This document shows, in pieces, positions 59,054 through 64,000 of a DNA stretch of 64,000 nucleotides. The stretch's first letter is position 1. Each line of letters begins with the position of its first letter. The stretch comes from JALZAA01 sp035938395. Its GTDB lineage: Bacteria; Actinomycetota; Acidimicrobiia; IMCC26256; JACDBD01. Where the stretch lies: positions 4,358 to 68,357 of the forward strand of contig DASZGY010000080.1 of NCBI GenBank assembly GCA_035938395.1. Direction: 5' to 3'. The position numbers were made by a program, and so were the translations under genes. The notes beneath the pieces are model-generated. The model made no database searches and was not told the origin of the DNA. It worked only from the letters and a program-made list of their open reading frames with translations.

Positions 59054-59896
59054 ATGGCGTCGATTTCCGACCGGGAGAACCAGGAGATCGAGGCGGCCAA
59101 CGCCTCTGGCTGCACCCCGGTCGTCTTCATCCACGGCCTCTGGCTGCTGCCGAGCAGCTGGGCCAACTGGGCGGACTTCTTCAAGCAGGCGGGCTACGCG
59201 CCGCTGACGCCGGACTGGCCCGACGATCCGGAAACGGTTGACGAGGCCCGGGCGAACCCGGACGTCCTCGCCAAGAAGACCTTGAAGCAGGTCGGCGATC
59301 ACACCACCGAGATCATCAATGCCTTGGACAAGAAACCAGCGGTATTGGGGCACTCGACCGGGGGCTTGCTGGCGCAGATGCTCGCGGGGCGGGGCCTCTC
59401 GGCGGCCACGGTGGCGATCGACCCTGGGGTCTTCCGCGGCGTTCTGCCTCTGCCGGTGTCCGTGCTCAGGGGGGTGGGTCCGTTCCTGGTCAACCCGCTC
59501 ACGCGCGGCCGCGCCATCACGCTCACGTTCGACCAGTTCAAGTACGGCTGGACGAACACGCTGGACGAGAAGGAGGCGAAGGAGCTGTACGACACGTTCC
59601 ACGTCGCCGGCTCCGGGATCGCTCTCGTGCAGATGGGCAACGCGAACCTCAACCCGTGGACGGAGGCGAAGGTGGACACGAAGCGCCCTGACCGTGGTCC
59701 CCTGCTGATCATCGACGGCGAGAAGGACCACACCGTGCCGTGGGCGATCGCGAACGCCGCCTACAAGCGGCAGACGCACAACCCGGCCGTGACGGAGATC
59801 GTGCAGATCCCGAACCGAGGCCACTCCCTCACGATCGACCACGGCTGGCGAGATGTCGCCCAGACGGCACTCGACTTCGTCAAGCGGTTCGCCTAA
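59054..59896 (+). CDS. alpha/beta hydrolase (Ser-type)
   Basis: A 280-residue alpha/beta-hydrolase with Ser nucleophile in LGHSTGGLLAQML, oxyanion region VVFIHGLWLLPSSW, acid Asp in LIIDGEKDHTVP and His in IPNRGHSLTIDHGW. Close relatives are annotated as lysophospholipase-like or non-haem peroxidase-like hydrolases; the substrate is unknown. The ATG at 59054 has GGGAG seven bases upstream; a TTG at 59048 is weaker. The gene appears monocistronic. Confidence 0.88.
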   Translation: MASISDRENQEIEAANASGCTPVVFIHGLWLLPSSWANWADFFKQAGYAPLTPDWPDDPETVDEARANPDVLAKKTLKQVGDHTTEIINALDKKPAVLGHSTGGLLAQMLAGRGLSAATVAIDPGVFRGVLPLPVSVLRGVGPFLVNPLTRGRAITLTFDQFKYGWTNTLDEKEAKELYDTFHVAGSGIALVQMGNANLNPWTEAKVDTKRPDRGPLLIIDGEKDHTVPWAIANAAYKRQTHNPAVTEIVQIPNRGHSLTIDHGWRDVAQTALDFVKRFA

Positions 59897-60357
59897 GCGG
59901 TCACTCTCAGCACACATTGGCCGTTCTGGTCCGCCCGCGCAGGAGGGTCACACCGCGCTCGACAAGGTTGCTGAGACCGGCTTGTCCCGCAGCGACCCCA
60001 TCGAGCGCAGATCGGCCGTCGGGCGTGAATCGTGCAGAGTCGCTGGTCGTTTGGTGGGCTCCACGGGTTGTGGCAAGTTGTAAGCGGCGCGTCCGGCGCG
60101 GGGCCTCGCCCGGCGACGGGGTTTTCGTTCCGGTTTCTCCCGTCTGCCCGCTGACCTGACTGAACCGGATGACGGTCAGCCCTGGCACCCGCGCCGGACG
60201 TCGAGCTTGTCGATGCGACGCTCACGCACGCGTTCTGGAACGCGATTCGCTACGCACTCGTGGGCTGCGGTCGCCGAATCGGTACGGGGCCCGGGCGTTG
60301 CCGCTCCTAGGGGTAACGGTCCAGACTTCGACCGCGGATCTTCTCTAGGACGGATGC
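59897..60357. other. 461-base intergenic region, no gene recognised
   Basis: Several short open frames exist on both strands (for example a minus-strand frame ending at 59907, and a plus-strand piece around 60190-60310 reading VELVDATLTHAFWNAIRYAL), but none matches a family I know. Third-position GC is less regular than in the neighbours. It may hold a decayed gene and the promoter of the DUF4062 gene. No tRNA or clear terminator was found. Confidence 0.4.
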
Positions 60358-62991
60358 ATGGCGGAGGAGCTGGACGGCGAGGCCGCGATCCGGACCCCGG
60401 ACCAGCGTCTGCGCGTCTTCGTGAGCTCCACGCTGGCCGAGCTCGCCGAAGAGCGTGCCGCGGTGGGCCGTGCCATCTCGGCGCTCCGGCTCACGCCGGT
60501 GCTGTTCGAGCTCGGGGCTCGACCGCACCCACCTCGCGAGCTGTATCGGGCCTACTTGGCGCAGTCCGACATCTTCATCGGTCTGTACTGGCAGCGGTAC
60601 GGCTGGATCGGGCCCGGCATGGACATCTCGGGTCTCGAGGACGAGTTCCAACTCTCGCACTCGATCCCGCGGTTGCTGTACGTCAAGACGCCGGCGCCCG
60701 AGCGAGAACCTCGGCTGACGTCCATGCTCGACGAGCTCCAGACGGAAGGGACCGACTCCTACCGCTCGTTCCGTAGCCCGCGGGAGCTCGGGCGACTGGT
60801 CCGCGACGACCTCGCCCTCCTCCTGAGCGAGCGGTTCACCACTGCAGACAACCGCGCCAACCGTTCCGCATCGCCCGCTTCAACCACCGACCGGCGGGGC
60901 TCGAGCTCCCTGCCGGTGACGTCGACGTCGCTGATCGGGCGCGAGGACGACATCGTCGAGGTCTCGAAACTGCTCCAGACGCCTGAAGTCCGGTTGGTCA
61001 CCCTCACCGGGCCCGGCGGCATCGGCAAGACGCGGCTGGCGATCGCCGTGGGTGAACAACTGGACGATCGCTACCCACACGGGACGGTGTTCGTGTCGCT
61101 CGCTGCGATCGCTCAGCCCGAGCTGGTGCTGCCTCGCATCGCCGCCGCGGTGGGCGCGACCATCGAGGGCGCGCGCCCGCCTCTGGACGTCCTCGTCGAG
61201 CACTTCGCGGAAGCGCCGACGTTGCTCGTGTTGGACAACCTCGAACAAGTCGTGGATGTCGCGCCCGAGCTCGACCAGCTCCTGGCCCGCTGCCCCGGCC
61301 TCGAGATCCTCGCGACGAGCCGCGCCGTGCTTCGGCTCCGGGCCGAACGGGAGTACCCGGTCGGTCCGCTGACGGTGCCGGCGTTCTCGGAGCGGACGCC
61401 GATGGAGCAGTTGGCCTCGTTGCCCGCCGTGCGGCTGTTCGTCGATCGCGCCAAGGCCGTCCGCCATGACTTTGGTCTGACCGAAGACAACGCGTCGGCC
61501 GTCTTGGAGATCTGTCGGCGCCTCGATGGTCTGCCGCTGGCCATAGAGCTCGCGGCCGCTCGCACCCGATTGCTGGATCCAAGTGCATTGCTCGCTCGGC
61601 TCGGAAGTCGCCTCGACGCCTTGGGTACCGGCCCGGTCGATCTTCCCGAGCGTCAACGCACACTGCGCGCGACCGTCGAATGGAGCGTCGGACTGCTTGA
61701 AGACGCGGAGCAGCACATGCTGGCCACCCTGTCGGTCTTCGTCGAGGGATGGACGGTCGACGCGGCCGTGCACGTTTCCGATCTCACCGAAGACCGGGCG
61801 CTCGATCTGCTCGATGGTCTCGCCGGGCACAGCCTCGTGAACGTCGATGCGACCGACGCCGGGCCGAGGTTCCGCATGTTGGCATCCGTACGGGAGTTCG
61901 CCGCCGAGCGCCTTGCCGCCAGCGCGGACCTGGCCGACGTCGAGCGGCGGCACGCGGAGTACTTCGGTGCGCTCGTGGAGAACGCCGACTGGCCCGCTGA
62001 ACAACAGGCCGAGTGGGCGGAGCGATTGCGAACCGACGAGGAGAACCTCCGAATCGCCATCCGTTGGTTCATCAGCCACGACATCAGGCCGCTGCCACAC
62101 ATCTTCCGCATCCTTTGGCTGTTCTGGCAGATGCTGGGTCGCATGCCGGAAGGCCGCGCCTGGATCGACGAGGTACAGCTGAGAGCCGACGCATTGGACG
62201 ACCGCGCCCAAGCCGAGTTGCTGTTCACATCGGCCATCACTGCAGTCGAGGTTGGTGACGACGACAGCGCGCTGGCCGCAGTCGACGGGCTCGAAGGACT
62301 CGAGGGGCGCATCGACGACCCGTATCTCGAGAGCGCCGCCCAGCTGGCAGTCTCGTGGATCCTGCCGATCGTCGACGACTTCGATGGCGCGCTCCACGCC
62401 GCGTCGACAGCACTCGATGGCTTTCGCCAGCGGAACGAGCCATTCATGGCGTTTGCGGCTCTGACGGTCGGGATGGTGGAGATGGCGCTCGGCCGAGATG
62501 CGGCCGCGCACGCACACCTCACCGAGGTGAACAAGCTCGGCGGCCAGTTCGGCAACAACTGGCTCGAGTCGAGTGCACAATCCCAACTCGCCTCCCTGGC
62601 TTTGAGGGCCGATCGCTTCGACGAGGCTCGGGCGCTTCTGGTGGAGTCGGTGGACGAGAGCAAGGGCGCCGAGCTGAGCACTCTCAACGTGACCTTCTCT
62701 CTGGTCGCCTCAGCCCAGCTCGCCCTCGCAGAAGGAGATGCACGTCGGGCTGCGGTGGCCCTCGGTGCCGCCGACGGGCTGCGGCGTCGTGCGGGCCTGC
62801 GGGGATGGCCGTCGGCGCGGCGATCCGAGGCCGACCTAGTTGCCCGCGCAGCGGAGGAGATCGATCACCACGACTTCGAGGATGCCTTCGCCGCCGGCTC
62901 CGGGCTCAGTCACCGCGAAGCGGTCGCCCTCGCACGCGGTGACAGTTCACACGACGGCGGCCGCGACGGAGGCGAAAAGGTCACCGGGTAG
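60358..62991 (+). CDS. DUF4062-STAND (NB-ARC) ATPase with TPR-like C-terminus
   Basis: An 877-residue signalling ATPase. The N-terminal DUF4062 domain (about 18-100) begins LRVFVSSTLAELAEERAAVG and contains SDIFIGLYWQRYGW; in other proteins this fold sits before NACHT or STAND ATPases. The STAND core has Walker A GPGGIGKT (218-225), Walker B TLLVLDNLEQV (about 288-298), the SRAVLRL sensor and the GLPLAIELAAAR motif near 391. From about residue 560 an alpha-helical, TPR-like repeat region follows. There is no DNA-binding helix-turn-helix, unlike the LAL protein in the window. It could be a regulator or an NLR-like immune ATPase; no defence genes are adjacent. Confidence 0.85.
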   Translation: MAEELDGEAAIRTPDQRLRVFVSSTLAELAEERAAVGRAISALRLTPVLFELGARPHPPRELYRAYLAQSDIFIGLYWQRYGWIGPGMDISGLEDEFQLSHSIPRLLYVKTPAPEREPRLTSMLDELQTEGTDSYRSFRSPRELGRLVRDDLALLLSERFTTADNRANRSASPASTTDRRGSSSLPVTSTSLIGREDDIVEVSKLLQTPEVRLVTLTGPGGIGKTRLAIAVGEQLDDRYPHGTVFVSLAAIAQPELVLPRIAAAVGATIEGARPPLDVLVEHFAEAPTLLVLDNLEQVVDVAPELDQLLARCPGLEILATSRAVLRLRAEREYPVGPLTVPAFSERTPMEQLASLPAVRLFVDRAKAVRHDFGLTEDNASAVLEICRRLDGLPLAIELAAARTRLLDPSALLARLGSRLDALGTGPVDLPERQRTLRATVEWSVGLLEDAEQHMLATLSVFVEGWTVDAAVHVSDLTEDRALDLLDGLAGHSLVNVDATDAGPRFRMLASVREFAAERLAASADLADVERRHAEYFGALVENADWPAEQQAEWAERLRTDEENLRIAIRWFISHDIRPLPHIFRILWLFWQMLGRMPEGRAWIDEVQLRADALDDRAQAELLFTSAITAVEVGDDDSALAAVDGLEGLEGRIDDPYLESAAQLAVSWILPIVDDFDGALHAASTALDGFRQRNEPFMAFAALTVGMVEMALGRDAAAHAHLTEVNKLGGQFGNNWLESSAQSQLASLALRADRFDEARALLVESVDESKGAELSTLNVTFSLVASAQLALAEGDARRAAVALGAADGLRRRAGLRGWPSARRSEADLVARAAEEIDHHDFEDAFAAGSGLSHREAVALARGDSSHDGGRDGGEKVTG

Positions 62992-63080
62992 CGGGTCCTG
63001 GACTCCCCAGGTGATGGCCGTGCGCTTCTCGCCGGCGCCTCGGGGAGCACCCCGATCGGGACCGCTCGAGAGGGGTCGGC

Positions 63081-63497
63081 TTAGTGGTTCGGCGGCGCGG
63101 TGCTGATCTCGCCCAGCACGGAGCGGGGATCGCGTTCTCCGGCCAAGTCACCGAGCGACACGATTCCGATCGGCCTGCCGTCCTCGACCACTGGCACCCG
63201 CCGGAGGGCGCGCTCCCGCATGACGCGGATGGCGTCGTCAGCCGTGTCAGACGGTGTGATGCACACGACCTCGGGGCTCACGATGTCACCGACCTTCGAC
63301 ATCATGTCGCGGCCTTCAGCGAGCGCCCGCACAACGAGATCGCGGTCTGTGACGATGCCGGCGAGCCGCCCACCCTCCACGATGAGTACGTCCCCAATGT
63401 CGAGGTCGCGCATCTGCTGTGCGGCATCGGCCACGGTCGAACTCGCCGGAAGGGATGTCGGCGTCGTGGTCATAGCGTCCTTGATCGACTTCGCCAT
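63081..63497 (-). CDS. CBS-domain pair protein
   Basis: A 138-residue protein made of two CBS motifs. Each has the pattern of a short helix, VLIVEGGRLAGIVTDRDLVVRAL in the first and RRVPVVEDGRPIGIVSLGDLA in the second. Such pairs bind adenosyl nucleotides such as AMP or ATP and are often induced under stress or hypoxia (mycobacterial Hrp1 has the same size and build). The C-terminal 15 residues are free. The gene converges with the DUF4062 gene. Confidence 0.92.
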   Translation of the reverse strand: MAKSIKDAMTTTPTSLPASSTVADAAQQMRDLDIGDVLIVEGGRLAGIVTDRDLVVRALAEGRDMMSKVGDIVSPEVVCITPSDTADDAIRVMRERALRRVPVVEDGRPIGIVSLGDLAGERDPRSVLGEISTAPPNH

Positions 63498-63862
63498 GAT
63501 GACTCTCCGTTCCTGAGAAGTGGCGTGAGCGTTGCTTCCCCTGGAGGCGAAACTTCGCGATCTGTTCCCAGTGGAGTCCGTATCGGTTCGAGTGTCAATC
63601 CTCCAACCTCACGCGGTCGTGAGCAGTCCGAGACTCGCCTTCGCGCTTGCGCACGCCGAGGAATTCTCGCGAGCCATTAGCCTCCGGGTCATGAATTCAG
63701 GTGACGCGGCGGACAACCGCGTCTGGATCTCCGACAACGACCCCGAGTACTTGCGGTCGCGCTACGACCTGAGCGAGTCATTGGCCGCGTCGCCGGCGTC
63801 GGCCCACTGCTCAACGAGGCCGTCGGCGCCCAACCAGCGAGAGTCAAGCGAAGGGGGCCGCA
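63498..63862 (+). other. intergenic region with an uncertain, possibly frameshifted small frame
   Basis: A plus-strand frame from an ATG at 63692 reads DNRVWISDNDPEYLRSRYDL and looks coding; it then becomes Ser/Ala/Pro-rich and stops at 63870, overlapping the next start. In the neighbouring frame, bases from 63789 give VAGVGPLLNEAVGAQPARV, which looks more protein-like. A one-base loss near 63788 would explain this. No family was recognised and no ribosome site precedes 63692. Confidence 0.3.
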
Positions 63863-64000
63863 GTGGCTGAGATCACCGACGAGTACATGCTCGAGAGGCT
63901 GGCGAAAACGAGGAACTACGCACTCCTGCTGCTCAAGCAGGGGCCGAACTGGTCTGCACCGGATCGTGACCAGATCGTCTGGGAACACGGGCGACGGAAC
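63863..64000 (+). CDS. YciI-like family protein, N-terminal part (truncated by window edge)
   Basis: The first 46 residues are present. The sequence MAEITDEYMLERLAKTRNYA, then LLLLKQGPNW and IVWEHGRRN, matches the start of a small conserved family related to YciI/muconolactone-isomerase-like proteins as I remember it. The GTG at 63863 has AAGGGGG six to seven bases upstream. The function is unknown and the rest of the gene is outside the window. Confidence 0.7.
   Translation, partial: MAEITDEYMLERLAKTRNYALLLLKQGPNWSAPDRDQIVWEHGRRN

Noticed and set aside
63051..63060. CCCGATCGGG palindrome between the DUF4062 and CBS genes
   Set aside because: The same 10-mer occurs inside a coding region (19761-19770) and is likely by chance at this GC content.
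1..64000. tRNA, rRNA, CRISPR arrays, insertion sequences
   Set aside because: Visual search for T-arm-like GGTTCGAATCC motifs, spaced direct repeats and transposase motifs found nothing convincing; a covariance or profile search would be decisive.

Overview
The window is GC-rich and densely coded, and most likely comes from a member of the Actinomycetota. The evidence is very high third-position GC, frequent GTG/TTG starts, 1-4 base start/stop overlaps, apparent leaderless promoters (TANNNT ending 6-9 bases before the start codon), coenzyme-F420-type enzymes, a DevR/DevS (DosR/DosS)-like two-component pair, a LAL-family LuxR regulator, and a zinc-ribbon/RNase HI/phosphatase operon resembling mycobacterial Rv2229c-Rv2228c. 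An Acidimicrobiia-like or other uncultured soil lineage is my guess and cannot be shown from the sequence. I found no tRNA, rRNA, CRISPR array, insertion sequence or replication origin.

Bases 1-9.5 kb: metabolic genes (amidohydrolase end, SDR, cupin, membrane glycosyltransferase, flavin amine oxidase, DUF429, DUF488, biotin synthase), followed by a minus-strand operon of zinc-ribbon protein, RNase HI, membrane protein and histidine phosphatase. Bases 9.5-22.3 kb: a class A penicillin-binding protein, an AddB/AddA-like nuclease-helicase pair for double-strand-break repair, a secreted trypsin-like protease, and a coupled operon of an RseB/LolA-like protein with an ABC exporter. Bases 22.3-25.6 kb: a divergent DevR/DevS-like pair with a trehalose synthase (TreT type) downstream, suggesting a dormancy or stress module. 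Bases 25.6-34.3 kb: F420-type reductase, YHYH lipoprotein, AhpD-like protein, an orphan branched-chain-type binding protein, a TatA-like gene beside an opposite-strand TatA remnant, and a minus-strand series of flavoprotein, small protein, thiolase, luciferase-like monooxygenase and YceI. The YceI gene has a clear promoter overlapped by an inverted-repeat operator.

Bases 34.4-39.7 kb: an anion-type ABC transporter with a duplicated permease, then a metal module of an ArsR/SmtB repressor with a zinc-type alpha-5 site and matching operator, a CDF efflux pump and a GDT1/TMEM165-type transporter. Bases 39.7-45.7 kb: VOC protein, arylsulfatase, DUF899 protein, peroxiredoxin, DsbA-like protein, F420-reductase-like protein and AlkA-type glycosylase. 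Bases 45.7-53.9 kb: an accessory region centred on a LAL regulator, flanked by a quinone-oxidoreductase gene and a YcaC-like hydrolase/oxidoreductase/limonene-epoxide-hydrolase/MFS series. An identical 21-base element lies upstream of both flanking transcription units in the same relative orientation, and a second short block is shared downstream. This is the best candidate for an undescribed regulon here. Bases 54-64 kb: stress-signalling genes (response regulator, STAS protein, a 24-residue membrane microprotein, GlsB-type protein, an RsbW-like/GNAT fusion), two alpha/beta hydrolases, a DUF4062-STAND ATPase with a TPR-like C-terminus, a CBS protein and a truncated YciI-like gene. Decayed gene fragments (YcaC-like, SDR, TatA, possibly a 2Fe-2S subunit) lie in several gaps, mostly in the 45-60 kb region.
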